Source of the DNA: Peteryoungia aggregata LMG 23059
Lineage (GTDB): Bacteria; Pseudomonadota; Alphaproteobacteria; Rhizobiales; Rhizobiaceae
Reading direction: 5' to 3'
NCBI RefSeq assembly: GCF_030814435.1
Contig: NZ_JAUSUW010000006.1
Coordinates: forward strand, 62,001 to 126,000
Length of the DNA stretch: 64,000 bases
The notes under the pieces were generated by a model, which saw only the letters and a program-made list of their open reading frames with translations, searched no databases and had not been told where the DNA came from. A program made the position numbers and the translations under genes. This document shows positions 21,451 through 31,429 of the stretch, piece by piece. The stretch's first letter is position 1. Every line of letters starts with the position of its first letter.

Positions 21451-22263
21451 ATGAAAAAGCACAAGCCCAGCCTGGCGCGCACGATGGTGGCCTCCATCCG
21501 CAATCGGCATTGGCGTCCGGGGGCGTGGACCGCGCCGGAAGGCGGCGACCGCGTGATGACGGTTGCCTCCTACAATGTGCATAAATGCGTTGGCACGGAC
21601 GGCCGCTTCGACCCGGAACGGATCATCGACGTCATCCGTGAGATCGGCCCTGACGTGATTGCGCTTCAGGAGGCCGACCAGCGGTTCGGTGAGCGCTCCG
21701 GCCTGCTCGACCTCAACCGCCTCAGGCTCGAAACGGGTCTGCTGCCCGTGCCTGTCCTCGCCGGGCCGAAGTCGCATGGATGGCGCGGCAACGTGCTGCT
21801 GTTTCGCGAAGGAATCGTCCGGGACGTGCACCAGGTGGCTCTGCCAGGTCTTGAGCCGCGGGGCGCGCTGGTGGCCGAGATCGATCTCGAGGGCAGGGCG
21901 GGCCTGCGTGTCATTGCCGCGCATCTCGGTCTGTTGCGCTGGGCGCGACGCCAGCAGGCGGATGTGATCCTCGAACTACTGCAGAGCCGGGACGAGCGCC
22001 CGACCCTGCTGATGGGAGACTTCAACGAATGGCGGCTGGGGCCGGGCTCGGCGCTGACGCGGCTGGAACCGGTGTTTGGGCCACTGCCACCACCGATTCC
22101 GAGCTTTCCCGCACGGTTGCCGGTGCTTTCGCTGGACCGGATCATGGCAAACCGATCCGGCCTGATTGCCGATCTCACGGTCCACGACACGCTGCTCGCC
22201 CGCCGCGCCTCCGACCATCTGCCACTCACGGCGCGGCTTGACCTGAGCAAGGTGGAGGACTGA
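21451..22263 (+). CDS. Endonuclease/exonuclease/phosphatase-fold protein
   Basis: 270-residue member of the EEP superfamily (metal-dependent phosphodiesterases such as DNase I and ExoIII). Motifs are in order: VASYNVHKCVG, DVIALQEAD (catalytic Glu), LLMGDFNEWRLG (Asp/Asn) and ASDHLPL (terminal Asp/His). No signal peptide is obvious. The ATG at 21451 is chosen; the codon before it is GTG and either could serve. It follows the cardiolipin synthase gene, and proteins of this fold next to PLD-type genes may act on lipid or nucleic acid substrates. The real substrate is unknown. Confidence 0.82.
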   Translation: MKKHKPSLARTMVASIRNRHWRPGAWTAPEGGDRVMTVASYNVHKCVGTDGRFDPERIIDVIREIGPDVIALQEADQRFGERSGLLDLNRLRLETGLLPVPVLAGPKSHGWRGNVLLFREGIVRDVHQVALPGLEPRGALVAEIDLEGRAGLRVIAAHLGLLRWARRQQADVILELLQSRDERPTLLMGDFNEWRLGPGSALTRLEPVFGPLPPPIPSFPARLPVLSLDRIMANRSGLIADLTVHDTLLARRASDHLPLTARLDLSKVED

Positions 22264-22308
22264 TCTCCCGCTCTTTTCATTCGCCAGTTTTCCGCTAAAC
22301 CCGACTGA

Positions 22309-24483
<2,175 letters not shown>

Positions 24484-24485
24484 CA

Positions 24486-25331
24486 TCACGCCGCGCTGAT
24501 CGCGGCGTCGGGGATGTCGATGATCGATGGTTCGACATGGGCTGTGCGCGGCAGGTCACGCTCGTGGACCAGGCGATTGCGGCCCGATGATTTTGCGACA
24601 TAAAGGGCCCGATCGGCGGCCGCGTAGACGGCCGAGAAGTCGCGGATCGGGGTGATGTCAGCGAGCCCGCCGGAGACGGTCACGGCAATCGATTGCTGGA
24701 CGGAATCGACCAGACGGTTGGCCACGGTGCGCCGCAGCCTTTCGGAAAGCGCAATGACTTCGGCGAATTCCGTTTCGCGGAACAGAATGGCAAATTCCTC
24801 GCCGCCGATGCGGGCGATGAGATGCGGCGGGCCGACAACTTCTCTCAGTGTCGTGGCGACCGAGACGATCACGTCGTCACCTGCCAGATGACCGTAGCGG
24901 TCATTGATCTGCTTGAAACGGTCAATGTCGATAACGAGCAGATGGCCCCTCTCGACCTGAGACAGGTCCTCGATGAAAGCCCGCCGGTTGAGCAGGCCGG
25001 ACAGCATGTCCGTACGGCTCATTTGCTGAAATTCGAGCCGGGTGCGAGCAAGATGGATCACGGCGTAGCCCATATACATCGAACTCAGCATCGTCAGGCT
25101 GAAGGATACGATCAGGGTAATGCCGCAGCCGATCGCGATATCGCGCATCAGCGGATTGAGCAGGAGACCGAAACCATGCAGCAGGATGAGAAGGCCTGCG
25201 ACCATAAGACAGGCGATAATGGAAATCCGGACTGACAGGCGCGTGGCAAAGCGAAGTACGGGGTCCCAGTTGTCGAACTCCGTCAATCCAATGTCACGGA
25301 TAACCCAAGCCTCAATTTGTTTCTTCAACAT
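24486..25331 (-). CDS. Membrane-anchored diguanylate cyclase (GGDEF), paralogue of 9774-10628
   Basis: 281-residue c-di-GMP synthase candidate. The N-terminus MLKKQIEAWVIRDIGLTEF aligns with that of the dcw-cluster cyclase. It is followed by two or three membrane segments (about 30-95) and a GGDEF domain with DMLSGLLNRR, VIDIDRFKQIND and GGEEF at residues 176-180, the same positions as in its paralogue. The I-site position reads GPPH, so RxxD is lost. The ATG at 25331 is chosen because of this alignment; an upstream extension of 34 residues has no similarity. Its stop is 2 bp from the ligA stop. Confidence 0.9.
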   Translation of the reverse strand: MLKKQIEAWVIRDIGLTEFDNWDPVLRFATRLSVRISIIACLMVAGLLILLHGFGLLLNPLMRDIAIGCGITLIVSFSLTMLSSMYMGYAVIHLARTRLEFQQMSRTDMLSGLLNRRAFIEDLSQVERGHLLVIDIDRFKQINDRYGHLAGDDVIVSVATTLREVVGPPHLIARIGGEEFAILFRETEFAEVIALSERLRRTVANRLVDSVQQSIAVTVSGGLADITPIRDFSAVYAAADRALYVAKSSGRNRLVHERDLPRTAHVEPSIIDIPDAAISAA

Positions 25332-25563
25332 TCGTCCCGGCCACGTAATATGACTTGAAATGATGACTTCGAAGAACGAGCTGAAAGGATCAGCCGCCGG
25401 TCTCGCAATCGTGAGTTCTCGCCGCTCCCGCATTCAAACATCGCTTTACGTCACTGTGACGAGTGCAACTTCTGCCGTAAAGGGAACAACAAGACATATA
25501 TTAGTTCTAGTCCCTTATAAATTAAGTTTCGATGAATTCAAAACCCAGGATTGCAGGGTTGCC

Positions 25564-25596
25564 CGTGCCAATCCGGCACGTTCACGGCTACGTGAA
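25564..25596 (+). repeat. Two back-to-back hairpins
   Basis: CGTGCC (25564-25569) pairs with GGCACG (25575-25580) around a 5-base loop. Directly next to it TTCACG (25581-25586) pairs with CGTGAA (25591-25596) around GCTA. Both are perfect 6-bp stems with no T tract after them. They may belong to a small RNA or leader. Confidence 0.4.
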
Positions 25597-25873
25597 GAAT
25601 GACGGTTTCAACCACTGCCTGTACTGTCTGGGATGTCAATGAAACAAGACCCGTCGCGCGTGACCGCTCCGGCCGCGTTGAGGAGGGCGATCACGATAGG
25701 CCATGCGGGTCTGGGGTCGCTTGATTGAGGCCACTTCAGCCTAAAGCACCAAAGGTGCGCCGCATGCGATGGCGAACAGCAACGGGCTCAGCCCGGGGCG
25801 ACCATCATGCTTTCCTGGTGTGCGGACACAAGGCGCAAGGAAGGGCTTTTGTTTCCTTCGCCGAGGCTCAAGG

Positions 25874-25896
25874 GCGACGGCCGATGGGGCCGTCGC
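25874..25896 (-). terminator. GC-rich hairpin downstream of the DEAD-box gene
   Basis: 9-bp perfect stem (25874-25882 with 25888-25896), 5-base loop, about 40 bp beyond the helicase stop. There is no U tract on the minus strand, so it may be an RNA 3'-end stabiliser rather than a classical terminator. Confidence 0.45.
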
Positions 25897-25933
25897 GCCG
25901 GTGTGTAAAAGCTCGCCGGATGGGCGGTCCCGA

Positions 25934-28027
25934 TCAGCCCTTCGGCTTGAAACTTTTCTTCTTCGGGCCACCGGCGGCTGGACCACGGTCGTCGAACTTG
26001 CCCTTGGGCTTGCCGGCAAAGGCCGGCTTGTCGCCCTTCGGCTTGCCCGTCCACTCGGGCTTGGCCGGCTTGTCCCAGGCGTTGGACGCGCCCTTCGGCT
26101 TCTTCTTGAAAGCAGGCTTGTCGTCGCTCCAGTCGTTGCGCTTCGCCTTTGCAGCAGCTGTGTCGCCCCAGACGTCGGCATCCGTCACGGCCATGGCATC
26201 GCGCGGGCGAGCGGGAGCATCGTCCTTGCGGGCATAGGGCTTCTTGTCGCCGAAAGGCTTTTTATCGCCAAAGGGCTTCTTGTCCCCGAAAGGCTTCTTG
26301 TCGCCATAAGCCTTCTTTTCACCGAAAGGCTTGCGATCACCTTCCTCGCGCGGCGGGCGGGGGGCACGTTCCTTCGGCGGTGCGCCGAAGTCCGGCATGC
26401 CCGGCAGCTGGGCGAGCGTGATGCCGCGTTCCATCGCCTTGTTGGGGCCGAGCGCGCCGAGGAAGGTGTCGAGGGCGCTTGCGGCGATCTCGACGAAGGT
26501 TTCCTCCGGCTGCATCTTGATGGCGCCGATCTCGTTCTTGGTGATGTTGCCGTTGCGGCAGAGCATCGGGATCAGCCAGCGCGGCTCGGCATTCTGCCGA
26601 CGGCCGACAGAGACGGAGAACCAGACGCTTGCGCCGAAATCGCCGCGCGGCTTGGTCGCGGAATTCGACGAGTTGGCGTAGTCAGGTTCCTTGCGGGCCT
26701 TGCCGGCTTCCAGGCTGACAGGGATCAGGTCTTCGGGTGCCGAACGCTTGCCACGCTGCAGGCGCAGGAAGGCGGCGGCCACCTGTTCGGCGCCGTGGGT
26801 CGCGATCAACGATGCGATCATCGGCGCTTCGTCTTCGGTGATGACTTCGGTCAGCGAGGGATCGCCCATCAGGCGTTCGTCGTCGCGCGCCTGAACTTCG
26901 TCGGCAGACGGCGGCAGCGCCCAGGTCGGGCGGACATTGGCACCACCGAGCAGGCGCTCGGCCTTGCGGCGGGCACTGTTCGGCACGATGAGCGCCGAGA
27001 CACCCTTGTTGCCGGCGCGGCCCGTGCGGCCCGAACGGTGCAGCAGGGTTTCGGAATTGGTCGGGAGATCCGCGTGGATGACCAGCTCGAGGCCGGGCAG
27101 GTCGATGCCGCGGGCGGCAACGTCTGTTGCGATACAGACGCGGGCGCGACCATCGCGCATGGCCTGCAGCGCGTGGGTGCGTTCGTTCTGCGACAGTTCG
27201 CCAGAAAGGGCGACGACCGAGAAGCCGCGATTGTGCAGGCGGGATGTCAAATGATTGACCGCAGCGCGGGTCGAGCAAAAGACGATCGCATTGCGGGCTT
27301 CGTAGTAGCGAAGCACGTTGATGATCGCGTTTTCGCGGTCGGGGTTCGCGACGGCAAGCGCGCGGTATTCGATGTCGACGTGCTGCTTCTGCTCCGACAC
27401 CGTCTCGATGCGGCGGGCGTCGCGCTGGTAGCTCTTGGCAAGATCGGCGATGGAACGCGGCACAGTTGCCGAGAACATCAGCGTGCGACGGTCTTCCGGC
27501 GATTCTTCGAGGATGAATTCGAGATCCTCGCGGAAACCGAGGTCGAGCATTTCGTCGGCTTCGTCGAGCACGACGACGCGCATCTGGGAAAGATCGAGTG
27601 CGCGGCGGGTGATGTGATCGCGCAGACGGCCGGGCGTGCCGACGATGATATGGGCACCGCGCTCCAGCGCACGGCGCTCGTTGCGGATGTCCATGCCGCC
27701 GACGCAGGAGCCGATGATGGCGCCGGTCTCGGCATAGAGCCATTCCAGTTCGCGCATGACCTGCATGGCCAGTTCGCGGGTCGGGGCAATGGCGAGCGCC
27801 AGCGGTGCGCCGGCGCGCTCGAAGCGACCGCCTTCCGGCAGCAGCGTCGGGGCCATGGCAAGGCCGAAGGCAACGGTCTTGCCGGAGCCGGTCTGGGCTG
27901 AGACGAGCGCATCGCGACCTTGAAGGTCAGGGTCGATCATCGCCTGCTGCACGGGGGTGAGGGTCTCGTACCCGCGCTTGCGCAAGGCCTCAGCGATCGC
28001 CGGGACGATGGCGTCAAAATCAGTCAT
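25934..28027 (-). CDS. DEAD-box RNA helicase with DbpA-type domain and basic repeat tail
   Basis: ATP-dependent RNA helicase, probably acting in ribosome assembly or cold adaptation. The 697-residue protein has a helicase core with AQTGSGKT (44-51), PTRELA, TPGR, DEAD (155-158), SAT and HRSGRTGRAG. A region near residues 490-560 resembles the DbpA/CsdA RNA-binding domain. The C-terminal 130 residues are Lys/Pro/Gly-rich, with at least four near-perfect copies of the hexapeptide DKKPFG encoded by 18-bp tandem repeats. The ATG at 28027 has only a weak ribosome binding site. Whether it is DeaD-like or DbpA-like is not resolved. Confidence 0.92.
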   Translation of the reverse strand: MTDFDAIVPAIAEALRKRGYETLTPVQQAMIDPDLQGRDALVSAQTGSGKTVAFGLAMAPTLLPEGGRFERAGAPLALAIAPTRELAMQVMRELEWLYAETGAIIGSCVGGMDIRNERRALERGAHIIVGTPGRLRDHITRRALDLSQMRVVVLDEADEMLDLGFREDLEFILEESPEDRRTLMFSATVPRSIADLAKSYQRDARRIETVSEQKQHVDIEYRALAVANPDRENAIINVLRYYEARNAIVFCSTRAAVNHLTSRLHNRGFSVVALSGELSQNERTHALQAMRDGRARVCIATDVAARGIDLPGLELVIHADLPTNSETLLHRSGRTGRAGNKGVSALIVPNSARRKAERLLGGANVRPTWALPPSADEVQARDDERLMGDPSLTEVITEDEAPMIASLIATHGAEQVAAAFLRLQRGKRSAPEDLIPVSLEAGKARKEPDYANSSNSATKPRGDFGASVWFSVSVGRRQNAEPRWLIPMLCRNGNITKNEIGAIKMQPEETFVEIAASALDTFLGALGPNKAMERGITLAQLPGMPDFGAPPKERAPRPPREEGDRKPFGEKKAYGDKKPFGDKKPFGDKKPFGDKKPYARKDDAPARPRDAMAVTDADVWGDTAAAKAKRNDWSDDKPAFKKKPKGASNAWDKPAKPEWTGKPKGDKPAFAGKPKGKFDDRGPAAGGPKKKSFKPKG
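26235..26330 (-). repeat. 18-bp tandem repeats in the helicase tail
   Basis: Four to five copies of an 18-bp unit, slightly diverged at third positions, encode DKKPFG hexapeptides. Boundaries are approximate. The third-position changes show that the peptide, not the DNA, is conserved. Confidence 0.7.
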
Positions 28028-28165
28028 GAATTGGTCTTTCGAATGTGATGGATGATGCGGGCCAAAGCACCGCGCCCGCCGATTGCGGGTATGTTGGCGC
28101 TGTTCCTACTCGCACAGACCCGGAAAGTCGAGGGGGACGCGAGGAAAAGGCGTCTTATGGTGAAG

Positions 28166-28190
28166 GCAAGGCGAGGCAAGCTCGCCTTGC
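28166..28190 (-). terminator. Hairpin downstream of the GNAT gene
   Basis: 10-bp perfect inverted repeat (28166-28175 with 28181-28190), 5-base loop, starting 4 bp beyond the acetyltransferase stop on the minus strand. No U tract follows, so it is only terminator-like. Confidence 0.5.
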
Positions 28191-28194
28191 GCCG

Positions 28195-28731
28195 TCACCG
28201 GCGAAGTCGTGCCATGGTGAAGGCATCAACATACTGACCGGCACGATAGGCATAGTCAGTCATGGTGCCCTCGATCTGGAAGCCGAAGCTCTGATAAAGA
28301 CTGATGGCGGCCGCGTTGTCGGTATAGACGGTGAGTTCGAGGCGTCGGAGATTCAACCAGTCATCGGCCATGGCAATCGCTTCACCCAGCAAGGCACGTC
28401 CAATGCCGCGACGCGTAAAGTTGTCATGCACGCCCATGCCGATCGTGCCGGCATGGGCGCGACGGCCCTTCGCGGGCTGCAAACCGAGATCACCGACGAT
28501 CGTGCCATCCAGGAATGCCACAAGGCCCGTCACCCCGCTTGCCTGCTGTTCGATGCCGCGCGTGATCTCTTCGACGCCATGATAGGGAAGGCGCATGGTT
28601 CCCCATCGGTAGCCTGGCAGATTGTGCAGCGCGGTGATCCCGGGCGCATCTGCCAGCGATCTGGCACGGATCAGGAGGCCGTTCGGCCATGGTTTGCTGG
28701 TGATTGCGGAAATGGAATTGGGCTGTGGCAT
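28195..28731 (-). CDS. GNAT-family N-acetyltransferase
   Basis: 178-residue acetyltransferase predicted to use acetyl-CoA. The acetyl-CoA binding motif A is visible as IGMGVHDNFTRRGIGRALL, followed by LELTVYTDNAAAISLYQSFGF (motif B), as in RimI/PhnO-like GNATs. The substrate is unknown. The ATG at 28731 has AAGGAG eight bases upstream; a longer reading frame upstream has no such site. It lies upstream of the helicase on the same strand, with 167 bp between them, and is preceded by a 255-bp divergent promoter region shared with the exonuclease gene. Confidence 0.85.
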   Translation of the reverse strand: MPQPNSISAITSKPWPNGLLIRARSLADAPGITALHNLPGYRWGTMRLPYHGVEEITRGIEQQASGVTGLVAFLDGTIVGDLGLQPAKGRRAHAGTIGMGVHDNFTRRGIGRALLGEAIAMADDWLNLRRLELTVYTDNAAAISLYQSFGFQIEGTMTDYAYRAGQYVDAFTMARLRR

Positions 28732-28986
28732 TCTGGCTCTCCTTGATGTCGCGGGAGAGCGGGTTCCGGAGCCTGCTCGACCGCAGGGCAATCCGGGTAT
28801 CTCGTTCGTCTGTTATCGACGCGACCTGTCCCGGACACCCACAGAAGGGGTGACCACGTGAAGGGTCATCGTGCTTGTCGCGTGTTTTCCGAACATGGGT
28901 GAAGAATGCACGGCACGGTAGAGAAGGTCAAGTTGATGTGATCGGGAGACTTGCCCGAATCCCCCTCGGACCCTATGGCTTGTGCC

Positions 28987-29625
28987 ATGTCCAGTCCCGA
29001 CTTTTCCGGCAAGACGATCGCCATCGACTTCGAGACCGCCACCGAGGCGCGGGCGAGCGCCTGTTCGATCGGCCTGGCCTTCATCGAGGACGGGCGGGTC
29101 GTGCGTGTCGAGGAGCGGCTGATCCGGCCGCCGGAGAACCGCTATTCGCCCTTCAACTCCGCCATTCACGGCATTCGCCCCGAGCACACGCGGCATGCGC
29201 CGGATTTTGCCGAAGTGATGGCGGAGTTCGTGCCGGATTTCGAGGGGGCGCGGATGATCGCCCACAACGCATCCTTCGATTTTTCCGTCCTCAGGGCGTG
29301 TTTCGACCTGTGCGGACTGGAGTATCCGAAGGTGTCGTATCTCTGTAGCGTCAAGCTCGCGCAGCGCCACTGGCCAGATCTCGGTTCGCATCGGCTCAAC
29401 GTTCTGGCCGCCCATCTGGGCTTGAGGTTTTCCCACCACAATGCGGCCGAAGATGCGCGCATCTGTGCGGAGGCCTGCCTTGCCATGGCGCGCGAGGCGG
29501 AGGTGCCCGATCCTTTCGAACTGGCGCTGAAGCTCGGCCTGAATGTTGGCCGTCTTGATCGTCGCGGCTACGAGCCATGTTCATTCGCCCGCAAGCCGAA
29601 ACGCGCGGCGGCCTTGCAAGCGTGA
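28987..29625 (+). CDS. DEDDh 3'-5' exonuclease (DnaQ-like)
   Basis: 212-residue exonuclease of the DnaQ/epsilon superfamily. Exo I is IDFETAT, Exo II is AHNASFDFSVL and the Exo III His is in HHNAAEDAR, giving a complete DEDDh set. HGIRPEHT is typical of the family. It is not adjacent to a polymerase gene and is shorter than dnaQ epsilon proteins, so a stand-alone repair or RNA-maturation nuclease is likely. The start is uncertain: ATG 28987 or ATG 28975, neither with a strong ribosome binding site. Confidence 0.82.
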   Translation: MSSPDFSGKTIAIDFETATEARASACSIGLAFIEDGRVVRVEERLIRPPENRYSPFNSAIHGIRPEHTRHAPDFAEVMAEFVPDFEGARMIAHNASFDFSVLRACFDLCGLEYPKVSYLCSVKLAQRHWPDLGSHRLNVLAAHLGLRFSHHNAAEDARICAEACLAMAREAEVPDPFELALKLGLNVGRLDRRGYEPCSFARKPKRAAALQA

Positions 29626-29671
29626 GGCGTGACCTTATCTTTGGGGGGCAGTTCACAAGGGAGTGAAGACC

Positions 29672-30160
29672 ATGTCCTTCAATCGTATTCTCGCCGCAAC
29701 CGCGCTCGCACTGGCCACCGTGGTGCCCGCCTCGGCAGAGGTCGTCGGCAAGGTGGGCGTCGACTGGGTCGGCAACGACATCATTGTCGAGGCGATGACT
29801 GACCCTGATGTGAAGGGCATAACCTGCCACGTCACCTATTTCGATCGTTCTTTGATCGATCGCCTGTCGAAGGGCAACTGGTTCGAGGATCCCTCCAACA
29901 ATTCGATTGCCTGCCGCCAAACCGGTCAGATCGAGATCGGCGACATCGACCTGTCGGAGGAGGGCGAAGAGGTCTTTCGCGAGGGGCTGTCGATCATCTG
30001 GAAGTCGCTGGTGGTCAACCGAATCTACGACAAGGAGAATGATACGCTGATCTATCTCGCGCATTCTCGGCAGGTCGTCGAGGGGTCGGCAAAGATGGCG
30101 ATATCCACGGTTCCGCTGTTCAACCAGACCGTTGTCTGGACGGCAGGAAAGCCCCAATGA
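29672..30160 (+). CDS. creA: CreA family periplasmic protein
   Basis: 162-residue protein of the CreA family, which has no established biochemical function. A Sec signal peptide ends at VPASA before EVVGKVGVDW. Characteristic family stretches are VGVDWVGNDIIVEAM, DPDVKGITCHV, SNNSIACRQTG and MAISTVPLFNQ, with a conserved Cys pair that may form a disulfide. AAGGGAG at 29657-29663 points to the ATG at 29672 rather than a GTG three codons earlier. It lies 46 bp after the exonuclease gene. Confidence 0.88.
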   Translation: MSFNRILAATALALATVVPASAEVVGKVGVDWVGNDIIVEAMTDPDVKGITCHVTYFDRSLIDRLSKGNWFEDPSNNSIACRQTGQIEIGDIDLSEEGEEVFREGLSIIWKSLVVNRIYDKENDTLIYLAHSRQVVEGSAKMAISTVPLFNQTVVWTAGKPQ

Positions 30161-30319
30161 AACAACCAGTTTAGGGTGTATCGCCAGTTCTGCCGGTTTC
30201 TGTGACCGCTGTCACTTTCAAGGCTCGACACGATTGGACAATCTTGGCGTGTCGGTAGAGCGTCACCCCCAATTTCGCAACCGGCACGGAGAGGAACCTG
30301 TTCATCTCTCCAGCCGAAG

Positions 30320-30352
30320 ACGCCCCGGAACCTCGCGGTTCCAGGGCGTTTT
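30320..30352. terminator. Bidirectional terminator between creA and the small secreted protein
   Basis: Two stacked 6-bp stems (ACGCCC/GGGCGT and GGAACC/GGTTCC) separated by a C-A mismatch, TCGC loop, and TTTT on the + side. It begins 16 bp downstream of the convergent minus-strand gene and 160 bp downstream of creA. Confidence 0.82.
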
Positions 30353-30367
30353 CGAGTGGGCGATCGA

Positions 30368-30730
30368 TTACTTCACGTAGACGATTTTTCCGCCATTTGC
30401 GGCAGTCTCGACCTCAATGACATTGCTCACTTCAATGCTCTGCTCCTTCAGCGCCTGCATCACGGCGGGATCGGCATTGATCGCTGCCTGCGCTTCTACC
30501 AGCGCGCTCTGGTTATTGGCGAGTTGCTCAAGGCGCGTGTGCTGCTGGCGGTCCTGATCGTTGTTGAGGCTGTCGAGGCGGACAATATTCACGCCCTCGG
30601 TTGCCATGGTGGTGGAGCCGGTGGTCGTGGTCTGATCGACCATGGGATCGGCAGTCTGTGCCAGTGCTACGCCCGAGAGGGACGTGATGGACAGTGCACC
30701 GGCGAGCGCGAGCTTTACAGCGGAATTCAT
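30368..30730 (-). CDS. Small secreted protein of unknown function
   Basis: 120 residues. A clear Sec signal peptide (MNSAVKLALAGALSITSLSG) ends at VALAQ, leaving a mature protein of about 95 residues. It has a Thr-rich segment (DQTTTTGSTTM) and a helical Asn/Gln/Glu-rich part. I do not recognise a named domain. The ATG at 30730 has AAGGAG seven bases upstream, which strongly supports the start. It stands alone between creA (convergent) and the cheW-mcp pair. The 5' region contains ATTAGTTTTA at 30825-30834, as does the mcp promoter region. Confidence 0.8.
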   Translation of the reverse strand: MNSAVKLALAGALSITSLSGVALAQTADPMVDQTTTTGSTTMATEGVNIVRLDSLNNDQDRQQHTRLEQLANNQSALVEAQAAINADPAVMQALKEQSIEVSNVIEVETAANGGKIVYVK

Positions 30731-30922
30731 GATGTTTCTCCTTGGTTTCTTTGCAGAAACTTCCACTTCGTCGGAAGTTGCAGGGGAAACGTGCCGGGCC
30801 ATCGGCTGTTCCCGCCTGGGAGAAATTAGTTTTAAAATGCAATGGAATTCGTGGCGCACAAAACGCAAAAACACGCCGTCTGGCGGTTGCCGACAGCGTT
30901 CCATCTGTGTGCTGGCGAAACG

Positions 30923-30942
30923 GGCCCCGCAGAGGCGGGGCC
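30923..30942 (-). terminator. Hairpin downstream of cheW
   Basis: 8-bp perfect stem GGCCCCGC/GCGGGGCC with AGAG loop, 21 bp after the cheW stop on the minus strand, followed by CGTTTCG. Probable terminator of the mcp-cheW operon. Confidence 0.6.
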
Positions 30943-30962
30943 GCTCCTGGGAAGAGCTTGGC

Positions 30963-31427
30963 TCAGGCTGCCTGAGCGAGTTCGTCTGCGATGACCGTGT
31001 CGAGGTTGAGGAAGCAAACCATCGACTTCTCAAGTGCCACGATGCCGCGGCAGAAGGCGCGCTGGGCCTCGGGGATGATTTCCGGTGCCGGTTGCAAGTC
31101 CTCGCTCTTGATCGTCATCATGTCGGAGACCTGTTCGACCAGCAGGCCGACCAGCTTGCCGGCGATGTCGGTCACGATGATTGCGGCACGTTCCGATGGT
31201 TCGGTCATTTTCATGCCGAGACGGCAGGCCATATCGATGACCGGGATGACGGCGCCGCGAAGGTTGATCAGGCCAAGGACATATGGCGGTGTGTGCGGCA
31301 TTGGGGTCACCGGTGCCCAGCCGCGGATTTCGCGGATGGCCATGATGTCGATGCAGAATTCCTGGTCGCCGAGATGGAAGGAAACGATTTCCAGGTAGGC
31401 ACCCGACTGCTTGATGGCATTACTCAT
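30963..31427 (-). CDS. cheW: CheW-type chemotaxis coupling protein
   Basis: 154-residue single-domain CheW that couples methyl-accepting receptors to the CheA kinase. Typical stretches are LEIVSFHLGDQEFCIDI, IREIRGWAPVTPMPHTPPYVLGLINLRGAVIPVIDM and VGLLVEQVSDMM. It begins 2 bp after the stop of the receptor gene, so it is the second gene of a receptor-coupler operon. No cheA, cheY, cheB or cheR is in the window, so it would have to work with a kinase encoded elsewhere. Confidence 0.95.
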   Translation of the reverse strand: MSNAIKQSGAYLEIVSFHLGDQEFCIDIMAIREIRGWAPVTPMPHTPPYVLGLINLRGAVIPVIDMACRLGMKMTEPSERAAIIVTDIAGKLVGLLVEQVSDMMTIKSEDLQPAPEIIPEAQRAFCRGIVALEKSMVCFLNLDTVIADELAQAA

Positions 31428-31429
31428 GA

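Larger units (their letters stand above)
25332..25933. other. 602-bp gene-free gap with AT-rich tract and hairpins
   Basis: No convincing gene was found in either strand. It holds an AT-rich tract at about 25489-25545 containing ATTAGTTCTA (25500-25509) and CTTATAAATTAAG. Two adjacent small hairpins lie at 25564-25596. A GC-rich hairpin sits at 25874-25896, downstream of the RNA helicase gene. The AT-rich part probably contains the promoter of the diguanylate cyclase; the rest is unexplained. Confidence 0.5.

Noticed and set aside
26235..26330. Possible CRISPR-like or satellite repeat
   Set aside because: 18-bp units are in frame, without spacers, and encode a repeated hexapeptide.
25769..27901. 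710-codon open frame antisense to the DEAD-box helicase
   Set aside because: The minus strand has all helicase motifs; the antisense peptide has no family pattern.
28045..28746. 233-codon + strand frame opposite the GNAT gene
   Set aside because: Antisense to a gene with clear acetyl-CoA binding motifs and ribosome binding site.
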